This document shows, piece after piece, positions 39,701 to 52,250 of a DNA stretch of 64,000 nucleotides. Origin of the DNA: Styela clava (lineage: Eukaryota; Chordata; Ascidiacea; Stolidobranchia; Styelidae). A program made the position numbers and the translations under genes. A model generated the notes under the pieces. That model was not told where the DNA came from. It was given only the letters and a program-made list of their open reading frames with translations, and searched no databases. Each line of letters begins with the position of its first letter. Positions within the stretch are counted from its first letter, which is position 1. The stretch lies in assembly GCF_964204865.1 (NCBI RefSeq), contig NC_135255.1, positions 1,116,001 through 1,180,000 on the forward strand. The letters run 5' to 3'.

Positions 39701-42700
39701 TCTAACGTTACTGAACAATTTCGGAGAGTGAAAATTATAGGCTTACGTCAAGCAAAATGTTCCTTCTTCAGACAGCAGTGGGCTGATTAATCTAGCATGA
39801 TCACCGTTTTCTCGAGGGACGGATGTTTCAATATAAAGATAGTGTCCTTCGCCGCGGTCTGAAAAATAAATGCATTGATCGTCTTTTTTATATTATATAC
39901 TTTTCCATCTTGATATTATCGTGAAAAATATAGAAAAAAAACAGTTTTTTTTTTTTAGTTTCAGGAGATTACTCAATTTCAAAACCCTTCCATTTCTCGT
40001 ACTTTCAAATATCATTTGCTTTAAGCTCTGGTGGGCTGTTAAGTTTGCCGTTCGCAGGTATGTGCATCTAATACAGCAAAGTCAACTTGCTTCGCTCGGG
40101 TATACTAAAATACTAAGTGATTGAAGTAAAACATTTAAATGTAGAGGATAAAAACTGCAAATTTCATGTTTTGTGCAACATGTCGTGTAAATGTGCGGCA
40201 GACAGTACGTCATTATTTCAAGTGGTTAAACCTATTTACGTGTTAATTTTCGACCAAAGAAATTTAGCCGCAATCTGAATAAGACGTGAGTACAAAATGA
40301 CAATGAACCAATGACAAATAAAGTGGTTGACTTTGAGAAAATGCTTTTACTATTTTTCATCATCTAAAGTTCAAACGTGACGGGAAAACAAGACAAATAG
40401 TCCTATTTTTGATAACAACATCTCGCTACATGCTAAGCAGGTTAGCCGAACTCGTGAGTCATTTGCAAATTTGAGTCGTCAGCAAATTGCAAACAAATTC
40501 GTTTTTAAGTAGTTAATCTATATTACTACATTTCGACAAGCATTACTCAATCGAAACATTTTAGAATGGAAAAATTTTACAAAGTAAGAGCTAACGCTAC
40601 CAGCTATGTTCAAGATTTTGTTTTATACTGTATTGTAATGTAAAAAGATGGCAATATTCTCTCGAATCCATTCTTATATATCTATATATTATGTTATGAA
40701 CGAATGACGTAAGAAATACTGACTTCCAATAGCTAAAGTGGTTCTTGGATATGAATTATTGGACACGAAGTGTACCTATGGATCGTTTTTTATTATGTTC
40801 TTGTTGTTGTTAGTATTTATCTTCTTATCATTATGAAAAAAATCGTCTTTCTCTTTAATTACTGGACCAATTGCTTTGATATTTTCAGGGGTTGAAGATT
40901 GCATTTTCCGCTAGAAGGCTATTACTTTACTTTATTTATTAAAATTAATGTGACCTTTACGGGATTCGTTTTTCTCTATTCAATTATTTCTATGGCAACA
41001 AAACTAAAACTTGTGGAATTGTTATGCATGCAAATGTGATATTATCAATACTTTAACAATAGGTGCATCATTTCACACAGTATTACCTCCTGCTTTTGTG
41101 TGATCCCATCGAGGCCCTGTTTCTCCTGTTGGTGTTTCGGTATTTGTTCTGAACCATTGAAATTCAGCTGTTGAGTCATTTTTCCAACCACAATATCCAC
41201 TTTCAAAATCACAGTTGTACCATGCCGTGCCTGTTACTTTCCGTTCAGGCTTCCTCGTAGGTCGACGCATCCCTGAAAAAAAACATTTGTGATTCACAAT
41301 TGCGTGCGGCAGTCATTTTCGTCATTCAACGTACATTTCGGAAAAACCTTTGCAAAGTTTAACCCGAATTTAATTGAAAGTTTCTTGTTACTCGAGTCAT
41401 TTATTCCACTGCACCGTAATATTTGCCGATATGGACCTTATTGTTATGAGGGCAGCAAGGTCTACGTAAGTGATTTTGGAGAAAAAACTACTCCACCTCT
41501 ACATTTGTCGAGATAGTTCGGGTAATATCTCGCATTTGAACAGTGTGCGCCAATACATTAATGTCAAAGATAAAATGTTGGAAATTTAATTTTGCGATAA
41601 ATAGGATTGTATATGATCCTGATACACTGATTACAGATTCAGCAGCGTTTATATTCGAATTAATTGACTATTTTTGTGACATAGTACTTTTCTATCACTT
41701 GCTGGTTTTGTTCAGTCCTTTCGTAACACTGTATAGTTTTATTTTCCTTCTCTTGCCTCGATCTTTAACCCAGTATTTTAATTAACTCTTTTAAATCATT
41801 GAGAAGCAGCTAATGCTTGTTCAAAGATTTATAAAAGAAACGACGACAGTTCATAAATGATTGCTGGTAAAAGTGTGAGAGATGAACACATTATGGTGTC
41901 TTTCTGATCGCTCATATTTCTCATGAACATCGCTTGCATATTTGAACTATTATTTCCGAATTAACATATACAGTATATGAAACCAGAGAAATGCTTTAGC
42001 CGTTTCATAATAAATCTCATTAGACAGATTCATCTGACAGGCATGGTTTAGAAATCAACAACTCGTTGCAATAATAAAATGATATGTCTGTCGTAATATC
42101 ATATATAATTGTGGAAATGTAACCTGTTGTGAATTTAACGTGATAACGTTGGTGTTAATCGGAAACTTTTGAGACGTATTTTAGCTAGATCATTTCTACC
42201 CATTTATCACTCATCTTGGTTTCCCATTCCTGAAGACTATAATAATTAATTTCATAAAAGTTTCATTATTTGTAAACTGAACTTTATTTTGATTTTTTCG
42301 AAAGATTGAAATCTAAATCCCAATAGTCTACCCAACATATCACGAGTGTGGGCAATAGAAATGCACTTAAGTTGAGACTTAGTGGGACGTAAGTCGAATG
42401 TGGCGCAACAGAGACGCAATATAGTTGAACCGTCACAGTTACAGTATAATGTTGTTGTTCAATGGTGCTCAAGGACACCTTAGGTTCATAAAAGATTATT
42501 TTCTGAAGAAATTTTTAGACATGTTGAATTTGGATTGATATAAGTGGAATGTTCGAGTTTCAAAAATACACGCCCATAAAAACTGTTTTAGGCCATTTCT
42601 CCAAAGGAAATCGTATCTATTTTGGTGACATCAAATTGTCAGGGTCATTAAAACATAACGAAATAGTGGTAAGATGTCGAATTGATTTTGTCAATATGCA

Positions 42701-43695
42701 AAACGAATATGAGTTTTGAACTATTTTTGTTGTCATCTTACAATAGACCATGAAAAGATTACGAATAATTTTCCACGAAGAAAAAGTTCAATTATTCGCG
42801 AAATGGTAATATACATATTACAGTTTATATATATTATTTTTCCAAAACCTGCTTGCTGGAGACACGGATGGCCTTCTATTGTGCAAAAAAAAATTTGATT
42901 GAGAAACAGATCTAACCTCGTGTGAAGACATGTAAATAATTGTGTTTATATGGCGGGTAAGCCTATTTCATAGCTTCAATTAAAATTGCGTTTAGAAAGC
43001 TTTCGGTTTTGTACTTTGTGGTTCATACCGTCCTCCTGCTTAAGACGTTAGGACGTAAACTCAATCAAAACCCTGAACTTATAGTCGAACTCCATGTATT
43101 AACCATGTGGATCTAAGCATCATGCCATAGCTTGTTCATTTATTTACAACTAGTGGTTTTTGAAATTTCTGTGTTATAAAGCGATTGTGGTGTTTTTTAC
43201 TTTATCTAGAAGAATATGATTGGGACATATTTCGGAAAATATGGAATCTGATAATAAAACTAATTACATGTTGCTTTGGGCGATCATACAAATGTGAATA
43301 TGAAATTTAGCGTGCTTCAGGTACACGTACTTGTTCGTGATTGATTATAACCCAATATACATGTTCAATATATATATAATCGATCCTGATTATATTACCT
43401 CCATATTTTTATAGGAAGTTAATTTGTCCGTAATTATTCCATGTTATGAATGTTTATACTTTAAATACATATTGAGTAACGTAGATTCTCTTCAAATGAA
43501 ATGCGTTCTGAATGTGCGTAGACACAATTTGGTGACGACATAGCAAAATTACGAAAATGACTCAAATTAAAGAGTCAAAAATATACGAAACACATTACCT
43601 TGAAGTCGTACAGGTCTGCGCTTTGCACCAAATGTAGTTGATAATCCATAAATAAAAAAAGTTATTAGTAAAGGCACAATAAAGGAAGTTCTCAT
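25552..43695 (-). CDS. Secreted 5xMAM-LDLa-trypsin-like serine protease
   Basis: Twenty-seven coding exons assembled by eye, every junction GT-AG and in phase: 43695-43599, 41272-41087, 39858-39747, 38764-38566, 37845-37758, 36897-36757, 36059-35779, 35700-35496, 35269-35132, 34857-34683, 33226-33048, 32717-32646, 32458-32293, 31722-31595, 31501-31286, 31116-30979, 30677-30576, 29750-29566, 29183-28982, 28652-28543, 28357-27819, 27701-27617, 27222-27119, 26772-26623, 26469-26363, 26149-26010, 25728-25552. The sum is 4422 nt, 1473 residues. Order: signal peptide 1 to about 24; MAM domains about 53-225, 232-392, 441-600, 633-794, 799-963; LDLa 966-1001; linker to about 1233; S1 protease 1234-1473. 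No transmembrane helix is seen beyond the signal, so it is probably secreted and cell-surface or matrix associated. Enteropeptidase also joins MAM, LDLa and S1, but in a different order and with other domains. Substrate unknown. Confidence 0.93.
27819..28652 (-). other. Linker exons between LDLa and protease
   Basis: Exons 28652-28543 and 28357-27819 encode about 216 residues with no domain that I recognise: a Pro/Tyr-containing stretch, an acidic EEEED run, then a Lys/Asn/Glu-rich segment with dibasic and tribasic sites (EREKRS, RRAKRS just downstream) that could be proprotein-convertase sites. It has few cysteines and is probably extended. Confidence 0.8.
28982..29183 (-). other. Exon joining the end of MAM 5 to the LDLa module
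   Basis: Begins [19 protein letters not shown], the standard C-terminal strand of a MAM domain, ends that domain at C963, and continues into an LDL-receptor class A repeat: [16 protein letters not shown] then [12 protein letters not shown]. The six cysteines and the calcium-binding DDC-DGSDE residues are intact. One exon covers both domain parts, so they were fused before or without an intron. Confidence 0.95.
29566..31116 (-). other. MAM domain 5, first three exons
   Basis: Exons 31116-30979, 30677-30576 and 29750-29566. Landmarks: [12 protein letters not shown] with [23 protein letters not shown] with KARLVSPVI, and [14 protein letters not shown]. It closes in the exon 29183-28982. MAM domains mediate adhesion and oligomerisation at the cell surface. 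Confidence 0.93.
31286..32458 (-). other. MAM domain 4
   Basis: Exons 32458-32293, 31722-31595 and 31501-31286. Landmarks: [46 protein letters not shown], and [18 protein letters not shown] at the end. The phase at the first junction requires the donor at 32292, not the nearby gtaggt at 32296. Confidence 0.92.
32646..32717 (-). other. Thr-rich linker exon between MAM 3 and MAM 4
   Basis: A 72-bp exon coding [19 protein letters not shown] and a few more residues. It is Thr/Ser/Pro rich, mucin-like, and a likely O-glycosylated spacer. It is bounded by phase-1 introns on both sides and so could be skipped without breaking the frame. Confidence 0.85.
33048..35269 (-). other. MAM domain 3
   Basis: Exons 35269-35132, 34857-34683 and 33226-33048. 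Landmarks: [54 protein letters not shown] and [18 protein letters not shown]. This copy lacks the long insert seen in MAM 1 and has a shorter middle section. Confidence 0.92.
35496..36897 (-). other. MAM domain 2 and Thr-rich tail
   Basis: Exons 36897-36757, 36059-35779 and 35700-35496. Landmarks: [63 protein letters not shown]. The last exon continues into a Thr-rich segment ([18 protein letters not shown]), a mucin-like spacer before MAM 3. Confidence 0.93.
37758..41272 (-). other. MAM domain 1
   Basis: Exons 41272-41087, 39858-39747, 38764-38566 and 37845-37758. It opens with a basic stretch ([11 protein letters not shown]), then [49 protein letters not shown] and [17 protein letters not shown] with a final Cys at 225. 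The longest of the five domains. Confidence 0.94.
40759..40802 (+). repeat. Short dispersed repeat, intronic copy
   Basis: Within the intron between the first two MAM 1 exons, attattggacacgaagtg followed by acctatggatcgttttt closely matches 49456-49492. It is a fragment of an interspersed repeat of unknown class. Confidence 0.6.
43599..43695 (-). other. Signal peptide exon, start codon of the MAM protease
   Basis: ATG at 43695-43693, then a hydrophobic run ([13 protein letters not shown]) and a likely cleavage region STTFGA before basic residues KRRPVR. The exon ends in phase 1. This start gives the only signal-like N-terminus in frame with the MAM exons. Confidence 0.85.
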
Positions 43696-43758
43696 AATTA
43701 CAGTTAGTTATCACCTGTGCTATTCAAGAAAAATTATTTCAATTTTAAATTCTGTAAC

Positions 43759-43767
43759 ATATATAAA
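43759..43767 (-). promoter_or_regulatory. Possible TATA box of the MAM-protease gene
   Basis: TTTATATAT on the minus strand about 64 bases before the start codon, a position that would allow a short 5' UTR. Such words are common in AT-rich DNA, so this is only a candidate. Confidence 0.25.
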
Positions 43768-46700
43768 TGCCTCAATTAGCACTAGTTTTATTTGGTAACA
43801 CATGGGCTAATGCTGGTGGTATTATCATTTTGAGGCAATTTGATTCTTTATCCTGTCATGAGGCATGTCGCCGAATCATATTTTATGTATCACCAACTTA
43901 CAACATTCAATTTTAATTATGAAGCTATCCGCTAGTTGAATAAAATATTACACACGAATCGACTAATTGGATCACAAAAATAGATAATATTTTCAATTAT
44001 CATTATGTTCACAAGACAAAATGAATTAACTCATTAAAATCGTATAAGGAGGAGAGGAATAACGAGAAACGTAGTGAAGCATAATGATATTCGATAGTAA
44101 TTGCAATCGCATAAGTTGGTTACAACGCGACAGATATGTATTCTGGTAATTACATTTCGAGCTGCTTTCTGCCACAGTATCGTACTCGCCATGAATATTT
44201 TAAGAGCCTTTTTCCAAGCGCTTGCTTGATTCTTGTTCCAACAACGAAGTCAATTGTCTTTCCATTTCTAAGCCAATTCTACTGACATAAAAACTAACTA
44301 TCACTATACACGATCCAACCTTAATTAGCAATTTAGTTGATTAGCAATTTCATTTTATATCGGATTCTGAGAGCTCAGACTGCGTCATACCACCTATGGG
44401 AATTTCAATTCGTTTCCCCATGCCGTCTGATACAGGTGAAACTTACTGCTTATATGATGTCATCAACACTATTCAACATTTTTGCCTAATTATGGCAATA
44501 CACTGTTCTTATACTGACGCATGTCGTTTTAAATTCCATTCTCCCGCTGTCTTTTTGAACAAACATCCAATTTTAACGATTCCTATGTCTATGGCACAGT
44601 CGACAATAATAATTTCTACACGCTGAAAAAATAATAGCTTGCCGTAGGCTGATAAAATAAGGTTTCGAGTATATCGTATCAATATACGTGCAATATAATA
44701 TGCTTTAGTCTACGAGAATAAAAAAAACATACCGAAATTTATCTTTAATTACTTATATTGAAGATAGTGAAGTAAGTTTTAATATCTATTGACGATTGTA
44801 AACGGAGAAATTTAACAAATTTATGTGATTTGAAAAAATAAACTTTTGCTAGGAAACTCTATTCTATTCGTCTCTATCACAAAATAATTTTAAGTAAAAC
44901 GTCAAAAAAAAATTGAAAGTCGGCAATTTTGTAAACGCTGACACATACCAAACAAGAATGCATTTACAAGAGTTCGTGAAAACGTTTTCATAACATTTTT
45001 TTTTTTAATTTAAATGTCTCACTAAGCACGAAGTAGAAATTGCTTCATGACTCGGAAATAAGTGAAATATTGTTTCCTAATTCGTTACTGTGTATTTAGA
45101 CAGATCAAAATTTCCATTCCTCGCATGTATCAATTTACAGTTTTTAAATATACATGAAAGCGTCTTCAAATGGCCAACCTCCAATATAGTATGATTAAGA
45201 GCAATATGCTCCATTATTATAGTTAATTTAAACTTTTGATCTTTTAAATTTATATAGGTTTCAACATGGAACTACTTGAATCTAGTTCTAAACCATTATT
45301 TTTTAGCTCTTCAAAATAAGAAAAACTGACAATTCATATAATCCTGCCTTTCAAATTAATGATATATATAACAAATACCTACACCTGTCTGAGCTAAAGT
45401 GAGACATTTATCACTTCTCTGTCTGCGCCTTCTGTATAATTCAATATAAATACTTGGATTACTCGGTATAACTATCTATTTACAGCTTACAACGTATGAT
45501 AAACGATGTTATGTATTTGTACAAGAATGAAAACCTAAGAAAGTAAATTTAGGCTGTTTTAGCCGGACCGAATAAGTGAACTAGGCAGGCTTAGTCGTCA
45601 ATGTGCCCTAGGCCATTTAAAAGGGCTGATTTTGTATCGATTGTCATATAATGACCTATCATTAAATCGCAGAACATTTATAATAAAAAGAAGTATAAAA
45701 TCAGTGTGTAAATGTAAATCAGTCAAAAGTCACTATTCAGCCAAATAAAATAAAAAAAAATATTTAGAAAGCATGTCAAAGGTTGACAGGTAAAATACAT
45801 TCTCACGTGAGAAATCCAGACTTAAAATTCATTACATCCGTGATTAGCTATTAAATTGTATTTGGCCGACCTTCTTAGATAATTATAAAAGTTCATAAAA
45901 TATTTCAGTCTATATAATTCCGCTAAGAATAATCTTAATTACTAATATGACATCCACGCAAGGAGCAACTGACCTTCTGTGATGACTAGAAGAGCTCATA
46001 TTATAATTCATCAAGTCACATGTATAAAGAGTGATTAATGTATTTTACATCATTCTGTTTTCAATCTGTAATATATCACCATTCTTTGATATTGGCGCTA
46101 CATCATATTATTCGAATGTTGAAAAATTCTCACATATGACGTTATCTGCTAAAACCCGAGTCGTCGGAAATTAAAAACTTAATTAAAGTAGATTAATTCG
46201 TTTAAAGCATTTCAGAAGGTTAAAAAGTTTTAAAATGATGGCGTTGTGTAAGCCTGTGAAATGTTGGAGAATACAAACGCTATATTTTAAGGAATCTTCA
46301 GTCAGTTTCCTAAAAACATACCATAAAACTCTTTTCATATTTCTATTCATACAATATAACACATAACAGGGAGTTAGTAACAGAATTTATCTTCGAAATA
46401 TACTATTAAGCTGACATCAATCCAACAAAAATAATGTTTGGTTATTATCGAATGTTAAAACTGCGACAAAACCCCTGGAACAAAATTCAGTCTTATAAGT
46501 ACGCGGACATTGAGAATATTAAACAATAACATATATTTAATTTGTTAGGAATGAAAAAGCACGCGAAATAACATCGAGTGTAAATCACGCAAGGCATCAT
46601 ATTTTCAGTCTTGTTTCCAAAATACCATAAGCGGGTATACGAAACCACATAATTAAAAATTGATATTTAGAATAAACTAATTCGAAACATCTATTCATCT

Positions 46701-48940
46701 ATTTGCGAACGTTAGCTGTTATTTAGGGCAAGAGTGAAATGCATAAGTGGCCACTCTGAAAGTAACCAGCGACAAAATGAAAATTACAAATCGGGAGTTT
46801 CGGTGGAAAAATCACCATTTACTGATGAATACTTTCCATCTGTACTGCGTACGTCGGAAATCAGCTAATTTTAAGCTCGAAACCACACAGCAGCAATCCG
46901 GTGCAAGACAAAAGTATCGTGACCGTTAGACTGTTTTCGGTCACTTTCATACAACTTTCTCGAAAGTTAAATGGTGTTACTATTGATGAGAAAACCGGAT
47001 CTGCACCACAGGTCGCAATTTTTTTGACGCAATAATAACACTGACTGTAAATCAAATAAAGTAAAATTATACAGCAATGGCTATACACGCTAACGGGTTG
47101 CATCAAATGTATAAATATTTGAACTTATACAGTTGTGTTTTACAATTTGCTTTAAAAATTTATCATATGTTAATTCAATGTACGCATCTAAAATGAAATA
47201 TGACAAAACTTAGTAAAAGTGGAAATAGTCAACATTATTATCGAATATTTTAATATTCATTGATTGATATAGACTTGTCTATAAAATCCTTGATAATGAT
47301 AGTAATGTAAAGTACCTTAAATATATATAGTGTCCGTGTTCATAGCTACGACATAATCTATTTATACCACAACATGACAGCATGAACGGCGCCATTCCAT
47401 GTAATTTTCGCGACCTATAATATAGATGCTAAAAGCATTTCAATTGATTACATAGTGACTTTTTAGTACTTATATTTTATGATCTGTACTCAAAAGTCAA
47501 AGGTAAAGGTTTGTAACAGTGATATTAATACACAACAGGAATATTAATATTTTGAACGAATACAGCTTGGCGCTCTAGTCTAATCAATAGGATCGAATTT
47601 TTCCAATCAGCATTGTCAAGTCCGTAGAATTCAAGAATCTTTCAAATATAATAATTACTGCTTTCTTTGGCTCAATTTTTGAGTCAAATTTAGAGCTGTT
47701 TCCCATAAATACATTATATATTCACGAATTATGACATCATTATGAAATAGTCGGAAACATTCTTGCTTGAACATATCAATACATTCCAGTACGCGAGAAA
47801 GTCGTATAGATCATCACAAATATTCAACGTTATTGAAATTACATGATTTCCGACGTTTTTCCCGTAATGAACTAAAACTGGAAATGCTGTGATGTGCACT
47901 CGTCGCCAAGGGTTCCATAAATGTTGCCATTCGAGCACATTATGCATATATGTTACAGAAACATTGAGTCAACATTTGTGTGTTAATAATCAAATGCCAC
48001 GTTTAAGTTTGTCGAGGCGTATCTAAGCTTGAACAATTGATTGTGCATTCGACTAAAAATAAATCGCTGTTAGTTGTGTTGATATATTTATCCAAATTGC
48101 TGTTAAGTGATATTAATAACACGTGAATTTATTTTGCCCAAATCACGGGTAACGTCTAACAAGATAATTATCTTGTATAATACGTGTTTCAGAGAATTTT
48201 CTCCATATTGTGAAACAATTGACTATTATTATTCGAATAAGAAAATTTTAATTTTATGTCGTATGTAGTTAAAACATGTCAAACATTTATAACGCTTCTT
48301 TTCCATTTTATTCCACTGTATATATCAATATCTTATTAATTTCAACGCGTGTTTTAAAATTTTATGAAGCCGGTCATAAAAAAATTCACGAATTTACAAA
48401 ATTAAATAAGAAAATGTAGGAAAAGCTATATAGAAAAAAAGAAGATCCAAATCACTATTTTGAGAAAATTTTTTTTTAATTTTATAATTTTTGGAAATAT
48501 TGATATATTAGTTAATTAACAACAAAACAAATTGATCTTATATATTGCACTTCAAATATTTCGGTAATCTATAGCAAAGAATAAAAATTTTTGGCAAAAA
48601 AAAACAAAGACGCAAAATGTAGTTGAATGTTTGAATTCATTATGTTTGCCATACAAAAAATACAACTTAGTTCACTGTTAAGCCACTATGCTTGAAACAC
48701 ACACTGAAGCAAATACAATAAAAGATGTGAAGTGGTGAAGAATTATTTTACATTTATAAAATATTGTATCGCATATTCCAATAGTAAAATTTGTAGTAAT
48801 TGCAAATAATTTGGTATATCTTTCTGTAGTTATTCATCCTTATCTATTTGGACGCAAACAACGTGTCAAGCCATAACATGAGTCATTTAATACCGGTTAA
48901 AACACCGACCTAGATAAAATCAGTAAATACTGAAAAAGAA
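43768..48940. other. No gene recognised (AT-rich desert)
   Basis: Five kilobases of AT-rich DNA without long open frames or recognisable transposon ends. It lies upstream of the MAM-protease gene and may hold regulatory sequence that cannot be recognised by eye. Confidence 0.4.
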
Positions 48941-48946
48941 AATTGT

Positions 48947-49195
48947 GAAATGTGTATATGACATTTACACCTACGACGAACAATAAAATGAAAGTTGAAT
49001 CCCAAAATTTAAAAAAAAACTTTTGGTCGATCACTAACCACACATATGGCTATCATATAGCTATGTTATTGTCAAATGTGTATATGACGTTTACACCTAC
49101 GCTAAACAATAAATTGAAAGTTGAATCCCAAAATTTAACAACTCCCTTTAGTCGATCACTAACCTCACAGTGCTATCATAGCTTAGTCATTTGTT
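48947..49195 (+). repeat. Two-copy tandem repeat, about 127-bp unit
   Basis: Unit one (48947-49073) and unit two (49074-49195) share aaatgtgtatatgac, tttacacctacg, aacaataaa, gaaagttgaatcccaaaatt and gtcgatcactaacc in order. The short open frame across it simply repeats VYMTFTPT-NNK-KVESQNL and is not evidence for a gene. Confidence 0.9.
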
Positions 49196-49445
49196 AGGTT
49201 CCTTTTGTTAATGGTGCCGATATGAGACAATAATCTTTAAAACTTCTGCCTGAATACCGTACTGTTGACAATTTTTCATTGTTTTTATTAAGTTTTGTGT
49301 TAATTTTTGCACGTATGCTGGCTTGTATAAGTCTTACGATCATGAACGTGAAATGGCTGATTGGTCTGTTACTTTCAATGCGGTAACGAATTTGACTACA
49401 GTTTATGATTCTTCCCACGCCAATCTTTGCAAATCAATCGGTTAG

Positions 49446-49565
49446 TCGAGCGATTATTGGACACGTAGTGGACCTATGGATCGTTTTGTTATTATACTGT
49501 TGTTCTTGTTCTTTGACATAAACAGGTATGGTACTGGCAAGTTACCGTACCGCATATGATTTTCG
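49446..49565 (+). repeat. Dispersed repeats (two families adjoining)
   Basis: 49456-49492 matches the intronic repeat at 40759-40802. Next to it, ggtactggcaagttacc and cgcatatgattttc with ggggaattg (about 49526-49570) match, inverted, the segment 57345-57390 that begins the tandem repeat there. Confidence 0.6.
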
Positions 49566-49599
49566 GGGAATTGATGATAAAATATTTTGTTTCGCCTTA

Positions 49600-51215
49600 C
49601 GTTTCCATATATTTGTTATTGAAAACGATGCAGATGAATAGTTCGCTCAATGAAACAAAAAGTGCATTTAGAAATCCTACAAAAAAATTATGTCGTTAAG
49701 GATTTGGCATATTGTTGTTGTTCGAAGTCGAATATTAAGAAAAAGTTACTCTGAATAATATGAGTATATATGTAGTAGGCCCATTTTTCTAGATATGAAG
49801 TTTGCGGCGGCGAAAATAGCCCGCATTAGCCAAACGAACATAAATGATGCGGCATGGGATACTCGTAGCATAACTTGAATCTCTGTTGCAAAGCCGATCC
49901 CACCCATAGAGAAATACCAGTAGTTTTTTAAAATTCATTTTAAGTTCTTCATCGTGTAGACGGAATGAAAAAAAATATTTGTAACGTAGGACAGTGGTAT
50001 ACAAGTATGAGATTCTCAAACCAAGAGTTGAGATAATTGTCTTTGATTACATGCTTTCAGCAGTCAGTTATAGCCTAACTGATTATAGAAGTGGTGCTAA
50101 ATCTGAACATAGTGACAATGAGCAAAAAATGGATCTGAGGGTGACGGATGAGGTCCATGCATAAATCTGCCTCATACATAACCTAGGAGAATGTACCGCT
50201 GAAAACCAGTGGTACTGAAGAGAAAACGCGCCATGGGCAATATAAATAAGTAAACTCACACGGCAGTGTGCAATAGCAGCGCCGGGATAACCAACAATGG
50301 GATCCAGAACCCCGTAATGAATTAATTCAATGCAGTGTACAACAATGTCTTGTACACTGGACCAATATGAGAATATTATTGATAAAAAATCAGATTCAGA
50401 TAAACACGATGCCAGATAGTTTGAGTCAGCGATCTTAAACATTTTTCATCGTGTTACACCTTTTACAAATTTTCAAAAACTCTGTACACCGTACAAAGAC
50501 CAATGTTCAAGTATACTCAGAAAGTAAAAAAAAACTAAAATCTAGGTGGTGGGTCAAGTTATTATAAATGAAATTTTAGTTTTCACTGGCAAAGCAATTA
50601 CTTAATCACGCAAAATTTGTGCAAAATACGTAAAAACGAAGGTAAATTATTGGCTTATTTTTCCATGTATAGTTTCGGCAATGTGGCCATAACGGGGATT
50701 TAGTCATTTCTCAAATGCTCCTAGCATCAGAGAATCAAAATTTAAGTTGCGCTTTTTGACTCGATTTTAACATAACTAAAAAAAAACTTTTCACGCAAAT
50801 AAGTTGAAAATGAATTAAATCTGATAGGCTACTGTACGCTGTACCCCATTTGAAAACGGCATGAATTTGACCTGCCCCTGACGTCAAACGGAATAATATT
50901 TAATGTTAACCAAACGACGTGCATGGTAGCCGACATCACCAACCCCGACACGTGCCTGCTATTTATTATCTATATAAATCGTGATGTAACAGTATACTCA
51001 AGTCGGTTCTTTGCGTAAATTATATTTCCTTGCTTTTAAATGCCGAAGTTAAGATAAATTAAAACATTGTGCCAGCTAATTAACGAAACTGATTACAGAA
51101 TCAGGAGAGTAGACAAAGCCTTAGATAAGGTTTAAAACGAACAGATTTTTGGTGCTATGAAAACAGTAGAAAAATTTCTGTTTCCCTACATTAACAGGAT
51201 AATATATTTGGTCTA
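49600..51215. other. No gene recognised
   Basis: AT-rich. The 119-codon minus-strand frame at 50083-50442 shows no domain and no coding-like pattern that I can defend. Confidence 0.35.
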
Positions 51216-51329
51216 GTCCAACGGTGCACAACCTGCAGCCGCCGTGACAAAATAATGCGGCCGTCCACATACAAAATTCTATAAAAAGAAATAAATAAAA
51301 AGTTCGAAATATAGGATTTGGCGGCTATG

Positions 51330-51659
51330 CTGGCGTATATTAAAGAAAATCAGAAGCACTACAAAAAGAATGATGAGCAGCTTGTGCAGAAGTTTAAAGA
51401 CGAGGAAAATCCGCTGGACACATGGAAAGGCGCAGTTGAATATCCAGTGCTACAAGAGTTGGCAAGAAAAACTCTCGTTCTTTTTGGATGCACTTAGACG
51501 TGCGAAGCAACGTTTTCAAGAATGAAGTACCTGGAGAATGACTACCGAACCAGATTGTTAGACGTCAATCTGGAGTCTGAACTAAGGCTGATGATATCCA
51601 GCCAGTTACCTAACTTTGCAAGTTTATATGCCCACATGCAAGACCAAGGGAGTCATTAA
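51330..51659 (+). pseudogene. hAT transposase C-terminal (hATC) relic
   Basis: An open frame with one stop reads YPVLQELARKTLVLFGCT, TAG at 51495-51497, TCEATFSRMKYLEND, then LRLMISSQLPNF and a terminal stop at 51657. This is the hATC dimerisation region of ZBED5/FAM200-like transposases. Sequence just upstream (tgcacaacctgcagcc near 51226) resembles a decayed hAT end. Inactive. Confidence 0.75.
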
Positions 51660-52169
51660 TTTGCTACAATGCTTTGAAAACTTTTATAGAATAAATTCAT
51701 TAAAATATTTGACATTTTAATACACTTTTGGAGACAAGAAAATGGGGACGACCGCCCTTCCCCCCTCCGCGACTTTCAATTTTTTTTTAAAAGTTGATGT
51801 ATAGCATCAACTCTATCATTAATTCGATAGACAAACGACATGGGCCACACCCCTTTGTTGTTGTTTCGAGGACGTAACAAGTTCGTACCAGAATGGCAAA
51901 GGCGTTGCAGTAAACCCCGAACGTAAGTAATGTCAGAATGTGATTACAGATTACGACATATGAAGAAAATTCATAAAAGTGTTATGTGATGGGAAGCACC
52001 CCCTCCCCAAATGGAAAGCTGGATAACATAATGTTTTGTTAATTTTACCAAAACGCGTAAATGCTGTTCTTCTTCTATGATTTTGTGCCGGCGGATCCGT
52101 ATGCATATAATGCAAGAATGCTGTAGCAAGAGTAAAGATAACTATTCTAAGTGATTTAAGCGTCTTGCT

Positions 52170-52240
52170 GCACACAAACACAGATATATTTCTGTTACGT
52201 TTCGTTCGACCAAAGTCAGACTTCTTCAGACATACAAAGT
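52170..52240 (-). ncRNA. Hammerhead-ribozyme-like core in PLE terminal repeat
   Basis: On the minus strand: CTGAAGA (52229-52223), a stem of about 6 bp GTCTGA...TCGAAC with one mismatch, then GAAA (52203-52200) followed by CG. This is the conserved CUGANGA-stem II-GAAA arrangement. Hammerhead motifs are known in terminal repeats of Penelope-like elements. I could not confirm the stem III/cleavage-site arm, so catalysis is unproven. Confidence 0.45.
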
Positions 52241-52250
52241 TCAACTAGAA

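Noticed and set aside
50083..50442. 119-codon minus-strand open frame
   Set aside because: No start context, domain or homology recognised, and no splice or polyadenylation context.
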